The position numbers and the translations under genes are program-made. The notes under the pieces are model-generated. The model saw only the letters and a program-made list of their open reading frames with translations. It did not search any database and was not told where the DNA came from. 22,016 bases of DNA from an uncultured Lachnospiraceae bacterium. Its GTDB lineage: Bacteria > Bacillota > Clostridia > Lachnospirales > Lachnospiraceae. The DNA lies in NCBI GenBank assembly GCA_910578645.1, contig CAJTQI010000018.1, positions 1 to 22,016 of the forward strand, written 5' to 3'. The stretch's first letter is position 1. Every line of letters begins with the position of its first letter. This document shows positions 14,760 through 22,016 of the stretch, one piece after another.

Positions 14760-15581
14760 TTATGCCGCCTCCGTTAACTTCGTCTGTTTCAGCACGGACA
14801 TCACCCTGCCATAGAGTTCTGCGTTCATCGCTCTCGGCTCCTTAATCTGATATCTGCTCTGTACCGTCTCCATGGTCACGCCCGTCCTGTCGAGCTCCGC
14901 CTATAAGGAATCCATCTATTCTTTGGAAATAGGCGCGGAATCTCTCTGCGCTTTCCTCGCTGTATTCCTCTGCGCCGGCTTTTGCGCCATCTCCGCTTTA
15001 TTCGCATTTCCTCCGGCAGCTTTCCCTTTGCGACCGTCCGCAGCACCTGCGCCTTTTTCCTTCAGTTCGTATACCATCTGCCCCCTGTCATTTACGAGCA
15101 CAAGGGCGCAGATTTCCCGGTCATCATTGTACCGGATTGCAGATACCGAGAAACGGCCATTACAGGAAAACCGCTTCACTTTATTCTGGTCTTCTTTATA
15201 TGTGATTATAGCCTTTCTTGCCGATATCCAGATAAAAGGCGCAGTATAGAGTTCCCTTCCGATACCCCAGTTGAAGCACGCCCGCTTGAAACTGTCGGAA
15301 GCCTGCTCTTTCTCTTTTTCAGAATAACTCATAGTACCCACATCCTGCTTCGCTACCCATTCCCCGGTTTCCTTATCAAAAATCTCCACTGTGCAGTAAA
15401 GGTTCCCCTCTATGCTCTGGTGGCTCCGTTTCCATCCAAAAGGCCCCAAGGTTTCATCAAGGATACTCTGGTCTACCCTCGCGTCCTTATAGAGTAACAG
15501 GCTAAGTCCATTTTCCTTGATAACCGCTACCCTGCACTCGCTCTCATCCGCTTTAAGCAGCCTGAGCAGATTCTGTTCCAT
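14760..15581 (-). pseudogene. Rad52-like single-strand annealing protein, with two in-frame TAG codons
   Basis: The frame from 15581 to 14760 is uninterrupted except for TAG at codon 222 (14916-14918) and codon 227 (14901-14903). The N-terminal 130 residues match the Rad52/22-like annealing proteins of prophages and conjugative elements. Examples are LLLYKDARVDQSILDETLGP, FGWKRSHQSIEGNLYCTVEI and SYSEKEKEQASDSFKRACFN. A basic Ala/Lys-rich linker follows at about 180-215. The C-terminal part after the stops, AELDRTGVTMETVQSRYQI, is the conserved tail of this family. Both stops sit where Gln would be natural (ISKEqMDSLqAEL). GGGAGG precedes the ATG. A product ending at codon 221 would keep the annealing core, so partial function cannot be excluded. 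Confidence 0.75.
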
Positions 15582-15840
15582 TCTTGTCCTCCCTGTCCAG
15601 CCACCCCTGATACAGCGAGTCCAGTATGCCAAAACCCAGCCCTAAAAGTTCCCTAATCATACCCTTCTGTAAGTTCTCTGTATGTACCAGCAGTATTTCA
15701 TACAAGTTTACATAAATTTCAATTTTGTAAGAAGCATTGAAGATATCCTCTTTTCCCTGTTGAAGTATGGAGTCCTTAAAGCACATAAGCTCCAGATGGA
15801 GCCTCTGTTGTAACAGTTCCCGCAGTTCCTTTTCATCCAT
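15553..15840 (-). CDS. DUF3848-like small protein
   Basis: This 95-aa helical protein begins MDEKELRELLQQRLHLELMC. It resembles DUF3848 proteins: an N-terminal MxEKELxELL helix, then a middle similar to 'xExIxxxxYxxxxxExI' (GKEDIFNASYKIEIYVNLYE) and an ending like 'LDxLYxxWL' (ILDSLYQGWLDRED). The assignment is from memory and of moderate certainty. The gene lies between the YqaJ-like and Rad52-like genes and overlaps the latter by 29 bases, as expected for one operon. It is one of the few intact genes of the module. Its role is unknown. Confidence 0.6.
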   Translation of the reverse strand: MDEKELRELLQQRLHLELMCFKDSILQQGKEDIFNASYKIEIYVNLYEILLVHTENLQKGMIRELLGLGFGILDSLYQGWLDREDKNGTESAQAA

Positions 15841-15850
15841 AACGCCCCTC

Positions 15851-16648
15851 CTATGCCGCCTTCACTTCAAACCGTCTGGGATGGGATACTTTACCGTAAT
15901 CGTCGTATAGTTCCGGCCGCTCTTCCTTAATACGCTTTGTATCAAGCTTTATGGAGTCGATATTTTTCCATGGGACACGGAAAGCCTCACTGCTCGCCAA
16001 TTCGTTATCCTGTATAAAAAGTTTCACTTCCTGCTCGCTCTGTTTCTGCTCTTCCTGCAGTTCAGAGATAAATCCAACTATCTCCTCGCGCAAACTCGAC
16101 AAGCCTGATGGAGCTGGCTTTTCTTGCCGTATGGAAATACTGTTCCAGAACCTCGTCACATGCTCTACTCCCGTCCGGCGGCGGCATGTTCCCTTTTGCT
16201 ACATGCTCATTCCAGAAATCCTTTTCTATGGATATGAGCCGCTCAATTAAATCATCATCCCACTCCAGTCTGCGGCAAGTAAATTCCCTGCCCAAGATGA
16301 CCGTCGCGATATACCACGCCCTTTTCCCTGTCACCGCCATGTAATGGTAGCACTGCATCACATAGTGGAGCGGGATATTCCCGTCCGCCCATTTGTCCAC
16401 ATTGTAAGCACTGGCTGTCTTACATTCCAGCCCTGCATCTTCGGCCACTACCAGCCTTTCTACATCTGCGAGCATGAATGGATGTTCCTTGCTCCGGTAC
16501 ATGAAGTTTTATCCTGAAATACTTTCATGCCTCTGCTGTAGGGATTCACACCGCAAATCGCCCCTGCGTCAGAACCTCCGGTACCCGATTTCCTTAAGCG
16601 GAGCCATTCTGTGTTACTGACTCCCGATAATGATATTTTGTCAAATAT
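15851..16648 (-). pseudogene. YqaJ-like viral recombinase/exonuclease, disrupted
   Basis: Pieces in three frames rebuild a YqaJ-type nuclease, the exonuclease partner of annealing proteins. The N-terminal piece has SNTEWLRLRKSGTGGSDAGA and GVNPYS. The middle piece has AEDAGLECKTASAYNVDKWA and PLHYVMQCYHYMAVTGKRAW with the catalytic E-x-K of LECKTAS. The C-terminal piece is EEIVGFISELQEEQKQSEQE to PRRFEVKAA. About 35-40 residues normally found between DKTS and MYRSKEHPF are missing, and the join at about 16500 is out of frame. A second frameshift lies at about 16085-16110. A likely start is ATA at 16646-16648 behind AGGGGGAAC, which would be a mutated ATG. The gene cannot make an active enzyme. 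Confidence 0.75.
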
Positions 16649-16879
16649 ACTGTTCCCCCTCTGTTTTTCTTCTCCCCAACATTTTATAAAGACCGTCTCC
16701 GGCAGCAATATTTCCGGGAATACCGTACATTTTCCCCAGACATTTTACCCTGCTGCTGTTTCCTACAAAATAAAGAATAAGGACAGCCGGAACATAACAC
16801 CCGACCGCCCTCATACATACTTTATTTTTCCCGTGATATACTGTTTCCCTTTAGACCAAAAGGTTGATATTTTTCCTGT

Positions 16880-17718
16880 TTATGCCGCCTTCACAAGCTG
16901 ATATGCCTTATCGATTAACGGATTGCCGTCCACCGTGCGAACAAACAGGTTCTCATTATAATTTGCCGTCCTGCGCAGCGGTTCGCTGTGCGTTGCAAAA
17001 CCGGATACCGCATTGACGAAACGGTACGCATTCTTCCCTACCTTCTGCATATCCGTGGCATCATAATATCGCCGCTCCATATCCTTCCGGAGCCTGATGT
17101 TGTTCTTGCTCTGGATTGGCGTTACGTTCTCCTCCATCGGCAGGAGCAGTTCGATATATTCCTTTACCTGCGCATCCGTTATCTTCTACCTGCGTAACTG
17201 CTCAAACTCGATGCCGAGGCTGTCCATATATTGCTCTGCCATAAAGAGCGTATCTTTCGCTTCCTGTATCTTGTCATGGATATTCCCTGTGTGGAACATG
17301 GAAAAGCTCCGCTTTGCGGTATCCAACGCAAGGTTGAGGGTATTGTTACAGACAACCCTTACCGGAGTAACGGCTACTTTCACAGAGCCGGAACCGTCAT
17401 GGGTATTAGAAAACACCAGATAGGGGCTGAACCTCTCCCCAGCAATTCATCCGTAAAGCTGAATGCCTCTGCGTTCTGCACCATCTTATAGCGGTCAGAC
17501 ACCACACCCAGTATCTTCCTGTCAGAGCTGCGGATATTTGCCTTATATCCTCTCACCAGTTCATGTTTGTCTGTATACACCGGTTCCTGCACAACGTTCC
17601 AGTCAAGTCCTGCAAGTCGTAATGCGTCTGACGATGTCGGCGCCTCCATAATGATTGTCCCTAATCCATGCCATGGTTTCTCCCTCACAGAGAACATTGT
17701 TTCTATATTTGCTGCCAT
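16880..17718 (-). pseudogene. DUF932 (phage/plasmid-related) gene, disrupted
   Basis: DUF932 proteins occur with recombination genes on phages, plasmids and conjugative elements; the biochemical role is unclear. The N-terminal part starts MAANIETMFSVREKPWHGLG at 17718, with AAGGAG nine bases upstream. After FTDELLG (about 17420) the frame shifts to GERFSPYLVFSNTHDGSG. About 35 residues that normally lie between these blocks are missing, so an internal out-of-frame deletion is likely. The second piece runs through VRVVCNNTLNLALDTAKRSF to TAG at 17186-17188. It then continues in the same frame with KITDAQVKEYIELLLPMEEN to the normal C-terminus VDGNPLIDKAYQLVKAA. The TAG is one transition from CAG. 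Confidence 0.75.
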
Positions 17719-17770
17719 CTGTAACTTCTCCTTTTCTTTAAATTTTTTTCTCATCAAACAGATATATTGG

Positions 17771-17813
17771 GATACAAAAAGGAGCCTCCCTGTGGAAAGC
17801 TCCCATCTGTATC
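17771..17813 (-). terminator. Hairpin terminator downstream of the 40-aa gene
   Basis: On the minus strand GGAGC (17799-17803) pairs with GCTCC (17781-17785), and the outer GATAC/GTATC can extend the structure. A run of five T follows the inner stem. It begins 17 bases after the stop codon of the small gene and may attenuate transcription into the DUF932 gene. Confidence 0.5.
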
Positions 17814-17830
17814 CTTCGCTCTGTCCTTTT

Positions 17831-17953
17831 TCAGTCTTCTCCTGATGCCTTATCCATCATATGATGTTTTCCTCTTACAAAGTGCTGCAATGTCCACAGA
17901 AATGACCGCTGCTGCACCTTTAATATGTTCTCAAATAATTTCAGTCTGCCCAT
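17831..17953 (-). CDS. Hypothetical 40-aa small protein
   Basis: The ORF starts MGRLKLFENILKVQQRSFLW and ends MMDKASGED. A perfect AGGAGG lies five bases before the ATG, and a hairpin terminator follows the stop. The protein is basic with an amphipathic helix (residues about 3-30) and has no signal peptide. It lies upstream of the DUF932 gene in the same orientation, so it was probably part of the mobile-element module. I do not recognise a family. The ribosome binding site and terminator are the main reasons to believe it. Confidence 0.5.
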   Translation of the reverse strand: MGRLKLFENILKVQQRSFLWTLQHFVRGKHHMMDKASGED

Positions 17954-17964
17954 ATATTCCTCCT

Positions 17965-18280
17965 GCTTGTCTGTATGGCGGTATTGAAATAATATATCAG
18001 TACGGATTGTACATATACGATAAATGAATCTATGCTTATAGTCACTTTTCCGATACAGGTATCGGTACTGTCCCTGCTTGTTCTCTTCATCCTTATGCTA
18101 TCACTATAGATATTCTTTCCAGTTATTCACAGACATCCGTATATTAATTCACAAAATAAAAGAAGAGTTTCCTCTGATTTTATTTTATCAAAGCAAACCC
18201 TTCTGATATTATAAAAAATGTTCATTCTCAATATATCTGACATGTTTCAAATAAAAGTTATCATTTAAGATAATCTGATA
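17965..18280. other. Gene-free interval between the decayed module and the acyltransferase relic
   Basis: No gene is supported. A TATATTATT sequence near 17985 could be the -10 of the small gene's promoter, but no clear -35 was found. A 16-bp palindrome lies at 18050-18065. The rest is AT-rich. Confidence 0.4.
18050..18065. promoter_or_regulatory. 16-bp palindrome, possible operator
   Basis: CCGATACAGGTATCGG has perfect 7-bp arms around two central bases. It lies about 100 bases upstream of the small gene at 17831-17953, in a gene-free stretch without T-tracts. An operator for a dimeric repressor of the former mobile module is a reasonable guess. No candidate repressor gene is in the window. 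Confidence 0.35.
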
Positions 18281-19251
18281 TTATGTACATGCCGTTCTTT
18301 CACCTGTCACAAATAAATACAGCCTTGGCATACACTTTTTGAGAATGATTCCTGTAATAATGCAACCAGTTATAACAGACATTGGAATCAACAGATATTC
18401 CAGCAACAGATTGATCGGACTTGTCGGAAGCAGTCTCAAACATATCTTACGTATAGAAATTAATGTCATCTCATGTAGGACATAGATTATAAATGTCCAC
18501 TGGGTCATCCAGAGGAAACTCTTTCTGATGCTTCCTCTGACATATATCTCCCGGGAAATCCGTACCCAAAAAACACACCTATCAATGTAAATACACTTCT
18601 TACTGCACCGATATCCAATAAATATAAAGCCAACGCCCTACAAGATATGACGCGGATATCTTTGTCATTGATATCTTGTCCAAAACTGCCATATGTATCT
18701 GCATTTAACGCTTTCAGCCCCATGAGGGATCATGCCAAAGTTGTCTTACAATAAAAACTGAATGGAAAGATCGTCAGCAGGTTCCCTATGCACAACATAA
18801 TCCTGGGAAACCTGTTTACCACTGCCCTTATTACCAGAAAAATCAATATCATCACAATCAGGTCGCGGATAAACCACAATGGATAACACTCCGGAAAATT
18901 TCGCCCTATTCCATAAAGTCCTAACTATTCTTTGACAGAACTTTACAGGATAGGCGCATTGCTTCCAGAAAAGTAAACTGTTGTAAATAGCAGACTCTGC
19001 AGGACAACAAATACTGCCACCCAGAATGTATTCCATATAAGATATGTCAGAAGCAGTGTCCTAACCTTTTTTTCAAGACCGTGCCATATCTTTGCTCTGA
19101 GCGAAACAGCAGCATCGCAGAAAGCAGAAAAAATATCTGTACGTTACAGCCTGCTATGACCTGTGACGCTCCCTTTTCGACCACCTGCAGCCATTCTGGC
19201 AGGTAAAGCATGTTTGCTCCGCTCACTCTCTTCTTTTGTTAGTTTATACAT
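18281..19251 (-). pseudogene. Acyltransferase-3 family membrane protein, multiply broken
   Basis: Members of this family O-acylate surface polysaccharides and have about ten membrane spans. The ATG at 19251 has GGAGGGACT upstream and opens MYKLTKEESERS. Recognisable pieces then follow in changing frames. They include LPEWLQVVEKGASQVIAGCN and VQIFFLLSAMLLFR (about 19205-19090), LIWNTFWVAVFVVLQSLLFT (about 19045), and NFPECYPLWFIRDLIVMILI (about 18905-18845). The last pieces are ALYLLDIGAVRSVFTLIGVF and MTQWTFIIYVLHEMTLISIR, ending at 18281. In the PLWFIRDL frame TAA and TAG occur just upstream, where Gln and Trp would fit (APILqSSVKEwLGLYG). At least three frameshifts are needed. It lies downstream of the GT-C-like gene and probably belonged to the same glycan locus. 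Confidence 0.65.
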
Positions 19252-19329
19252 AGTCCCTCCTGTTGGCATGGTGTGGTCTCAGAAACTCAAAACTTTGAAT
19301 TTCTTCATTCTTTTGAACATTGCCCTACT

Positions 19330-21264
19330 CTATAACGGTTCAAACCAACAAAATTCATTTGTGATTTCGTCCCTTATTACCTTATATGCCTGACAATGCC
19401 CATTCTCATATTGTTCCTTTGCATTCGATAGACCGTCGGCAAAAAACCAATAATAGTTATCATAGAAGTCTTCATTAACGCCATATAGAACAAGATAATC
19501 AAAACTAAATTCATCAATGATATCTCTCATCTGACGCTGGTAATTTTCCTGTATTCCATAAATATTGATAAAATCAAACTCTGGAAACAAATAGTATTGC
19601 AGTTGAATAACCTGGTCATAACTGAGCGCCTCTTCTTTATCAGCATAAGAAATCCACAGTTCAGGCATATCCTCAGGGTCATCATAAGTTATCCCCGTAA
19701 TACATTCCTTAACATCATCTCTCACCTTGCATGTATCCATGATTTCAGCATCAATATCTTTGAGGTAAGTATTTTTTTGAAAGAATTCAAAAATATTGCA
19801 TAAAAAAAACATTCCCAAATACAGATATTGGACTTTCCAAGAGCCGACACTATAAAAAAACAAAAAATAGATGCATAATGCAAACCAGCCTATAATGCAG
19901 GTTCCAATATATCTGTCATAACATACGATACCAGCTGCCTCTCCTTCCGACATCGTAGTCAAATAAGTCCACAATAAAAACAAATTATAAAAACAGAACA
20001 ATAACAGCATACAAATGTTTGCATGTAATATTTTCTTTTTCTCACGGCAGTCTTTCTGAAACAGGAACGCAATGGCTGCCAAGACAGAACACAGCACCAT
20101 CCAGCCAAAGGCACTTATATGAGGTGTCACTTCTCTTGTAAAAAAAGCCCTGAAAAAATTCTGTATAACGACATAAAACAACTCAGCATAATCAGAATTT
20201 GACTGGTATTTCGAAATCAAAGTACTGGGCAGAAATTCTCTCAGTCTGAATTGGTCTCCCCCCGTTACATTAAGATATTTCATCATGGCATTCCATGTAC
20301 CTAATTCAATCAACGGAATAGAGGCTGCCACTCCTCCCACCCGTATTAATCTTCCAATGTCATGGAATGTCCTATGCATTCCTGCACTGATGTACTCGTA
20401 TACCAGATAAACCAGACAGACACCACAGACAAAAATGATACCGCTCGGCTTTATCATAATCAGCACTGCAGATAGCAGGGAAATACCAAATGCCTTGCGG
20501 TAACAGCTTTCTGTATCTGTTACTGCAAGACAAAGAGCCGCCATAAAGACAGCGCCAAGCGGTATATCCATATAACCAGATGTATATGCCCATACTTTCC
20601 CAAATTTCCAAATCCACAAGAAACTTGCAATGCTCATTCCAGATACAAGATAAATTATAAGGAAAATCATTTTTTTATTTGGAAGTAACGTTTTTATTTT
20701 ATGTACAGCTACATCGACAATCGGACAACTGGAAGCAAACAAAAGTACATTGATGCTCAACATTACATCCCGTTCTGCATAAACACTCTTTCCTAAAGCA
20801 AACAGTGAATACCATGCCGCCATACCATGCGGATATACCCTATGATTTACACGCAAACTATTATTCCAGATATCAAAATTATGTTCATAAAATACGGCTT
20901 TGGAAAACATGCCCCAATGAAAAAAAGAGTCTAACTCCGTATAAAAAAGCATTCTCCCGGAAGATACAAGCATATAAAACAAAACAGCAAACAAAAAACC
21001 GACAATAGATGGATTTAAAAAGTAGGTTCTCATCTCCGTTATGTTCCTTGTTTTTACGATATAGACGCCAGAAAGGATGCAGGCAGAAAAATAATAAGTT
21101 ATTGCAGTTGGCCACAATACACCAAACGCTCCACCAATCTCCAATACGGCCATGCTGACCGCAATAGCCAGAACAGGTCCAAAACTATCTTTTATTTTTA
21201 ATATACTTACCAATATATATCCCCAAATTGCTATACCAGCTACACAGAGCAAGCTACTTAGCAT
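19330..21264 (-). CDS. Large multi-pass membrane protein, probable GT-C-type glycosyltransferase
   Basis: This 644-aa protein has about twelve hydrophobic segments in residues 1-490 and a soluble C-terminal region (about 495-644). An acidic motif in the first large loop, YTELDSFFHWGMFSKAVF (about residues 108-125), resembles the acidic loop of GT-C glycosyltransferases, which use lipid-linked sugar donors. YDRYIGTCIIGWFAL (about 445) resembles the later 'ERY' segment seen in related surface-polysaccharide proteins. AGAGGAG lies before the ATG at 21264. The gene appears intact, and the neighbouring acyltransferase relic points to surface-polysaccharide synthesis. The family call is by topology and motif only; a polymerase-like or flippase-like role cannot be excluded. 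Confidence 0.7.
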   Translation of the reverse strand: MLSSLLCVAGIAIWGYILVSILKIKDSFGPVLAIAVSMAVLEIGGAFGVLWPTAITYYFSACILSGVYIVKTRNITEMRTYFLNPSIVGFLFAVLFYMLVSSGRMLFYTELDSFFHWGMFSKAVFYEHNFDIWNNSLRVNHRVYPHGMAAWYSLFALGKSVYAERDVMLSINVLLFASSCPIVDVAVHKIKTLLPNKKMIFLIIYLVSGMSIASFLWIWKFGKVWAYTSGYMDIPLGAVFMAALCLAVTDTESCYRKAFGISLLSAVLIMIKPSGIIFVCGVCLVYLVYEYISAGMHRTFHDIGRLIRVGGVAASIPLIELGTWNAMMKYLNVTGGDQFRLREFLPSTLISKYQSNSDYAELFYVVIQNFFRAFFTREVTPHISAFGWMVLCSVLAAIAFLFQKDCREKKKILHANICMLLLFCFYNLFLLWTYLTTMSEGEAAGIVCYDRYIGTCIIGWFALCIYFLFFYSVGSWKVQYLYLGMFFLCNIFEFFQKNTYLKDIDAEIMDTCKVRDDVKECITGITYDDPEDMPELWISYADKEEALSYDQVIQLQYYLFPEFDFINIYGIQENYQRQMRDIIDEFSFDYLVLYGVNEDFYDNYYWFFADGLSNAKEQYENGHCQAYKVIRDEITNEFCWFEPL

Positions 21265-21954
21265 ATTTTTTCTCCTCTGTACCGTTCAAGGTCTTTCCTT
21301 CTTTTGATTATCCTGCTGTTTTAAACTTTTGACAGCCTAATTACCCACTCCGCAATATTAAAATTGTGCTCATACTATTTTTGAATGTACTGTAATATTC
21401 AAAATAATAAACCCCGGAGGATTCATCTAACGACTCTGTTCTTGTAATGGCTAGTCGTAGCTACGTTCACTGTCAATAAGAGTTTATTTTCATATTCCAA
21501 CCAATCTGATTTTTCATCTGCTCTCCCATGCATGCTTACCTTAATCCAGTTTAGATTTTATAACTCTATTTGTCAATGCTATTATTCTTTTCCTACTATT
21601 AGTATTGTCATAGCTATTCTTTACCTTTTCTATAGGTTTGGCTATGCTATTTTAAGATACTGTGGATTGGTTATTGGTTCATCACCTCCTACCACTAGAT
21701 GGTTCATACGAGGCTCCAACCACAGTCCCTTTGCTCATTTGTTAATCAGTTAGTTACCGCATAACGGTTTATCAAGAAGTAGGTTACAATCGCAAGGAGC
21801 TCTGTGGTTCTTAAAACAGTATCAATTCATTTTAAGTCTGCAAATAAAAAGTCAAGCAGAAATTGATGAACTTTGAAAATTTTATACAGGTTGAAAAATA
21901 GGTATTACAAAAAGACCACCGCAGAACGCTGGCCTGATGAAAAAGCAATGGCAT
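21265..21954. other. Gene-free interval upstream of the membrane protein
   Basis: No convincing gene lies in these 690 bases. It holds a promoter candidate at 21548-21576 and an 8-bp inverted repeat, TTTTGAAT/ATTCAAAA, at 21379-21404. There is also a short self-complementary CGTAGCTACG at 21456-21465. On the minus strand AGGAGGTGATG near 21679-21690 is a perfect ribosome binding site and start, but the frame stops after three codons. It may be the remains of a small gene. Confidence 0.4.
21548..21576 (-). promoter_or_regulatory. Promoter candidate upstream of the membrane protein gene
   Basis: The minus strand has a perfect -35 TTGACA (21571-21576), a 17-base spacer, and a -10 of TAAACT (21548-21553). 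It points towards the membrane protein gene but would give a leader of about 280 bases. In AT-rich DNA such matches occur by chance, so it is only moderately supported. Confidence 0.4.
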
Positions 21955-22016
21955 TTATTTAAGTTTTTCGCTTTCCGTAAGCGTGGAAAGATATTCTTTT
22001 ACCCGCCCGTAATAAA
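21955..22016 (-). CDS. C-terminal end of a gene entering from the right edge
   Basis: The minus-strand frame reads YYGRVKEYLSTLTESEKLK and then TAA at 21955-21957. The composition looks protein-like, and the direction fits the rest of the window. Twenty codons are too few to name a family, and a chance open frame of this length is possible. Confidence 0.35.
   Translation of the reverse strand, partial: YYGRVKEYLSTLTESEKLK

Noticed and set aside
13202..17188. Recoding of TAG as glutamine, as in some phages
   Set aside because: The TAG codons sit at Gln-like sites, but the same region also has TGA and frameshifts and deletions that recoding would not repair, and the adjacent acyltransferase relic has TAA. 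No suppressor tRNA is visible. Decay explains everything.
18123..18131. TTATTCACA, a near match to a DnaA box
   Set aside because: It is a single isolated box with no iterons or replication gene, so it is no evidence for an origin.
21681..21690. ATCACCTCCT, similar to the 3' end of 16S rRNA
   Set aside because: No other 16S sequence is nearby. On the minus strand it is simply a ribosome binding site before a three-codon frame.
21532..21753. 73-codon plus-strand ORF
   Set aside because: Composition is that of random AT-rich sequence, there is no ribosome binding site, and the minus strand here carries promoter-like sequence instead.

Overview
The window looks like a chromosomal segment from a gut-type Clostridia, most likely Lachnospiraceae. 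The reasons are two AgrC/LytTR-type two-component systems, a DUF6033-like protein family, an XRE-ABC ATPase fusion, and a DUF932/YqaJ/Rad52-like/DUF5688 recombination module. I recognise all of these from that group. No species call is possible. Nearly every gene lies on the minus strand, so transcription runs from high to low coordinates. No tRNA, rRNA or CRISPR array was seen.

Left part (1-5074). A LytTR promoter with two 11-bp direct repeats drives a response regulator and then a GHKL histidine kinase. These are followed by an array of small paralogous proteins without signal peptides: two ~243-aa DUF6033-like proteins, a frameshifted relic, a 156-aa acidic protein, and the first codons of a close relative at the window edge. 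The intercistronic gaps of the array carry four copies of a ~55-nt element. Three of these can fold into the same hairpin with compensatory base changes. This is the best candidate for something undescribed.

Middle (5227-11932). First comes an ABC exporter made of an XRE-ABC ATPase fusion and a compact 10-TM FtsX/BceB-like permease, behind a promoter with two identical short palindromes. Next is a lipoprotein gene behind a LytTR-type direct repeat, and then a second two-component system (kinase, then regulator) that probably controls it.

Right-middle (12109-17964). A ~275-bp structured palindromic element with 21-bp terminal inverted repeats and flanking TA looks like a MITE. Beyond it lies a decayed recombination/mobile-element module: DUF932, YqaJ-like exonuclease, a DUF3848-like protein, Rad52-like annealing protein, DUF5688 and a PIN-type toxin-antitoxin. 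Most of its genes are broken by in-frame stops, frameshifts or out-of-frame internal deletions. The stops are each one C:G to T:A transition away from a likely sense codon.

Right end (18281-22016). A broken acyltransferase-3 gene sits downstream of an intact 644-aa GT-C-like membrane protein, which suggests a cell-surface glycan locus. A largely gene-free stretch follows, and the last residues of a gene enter from the right edge.
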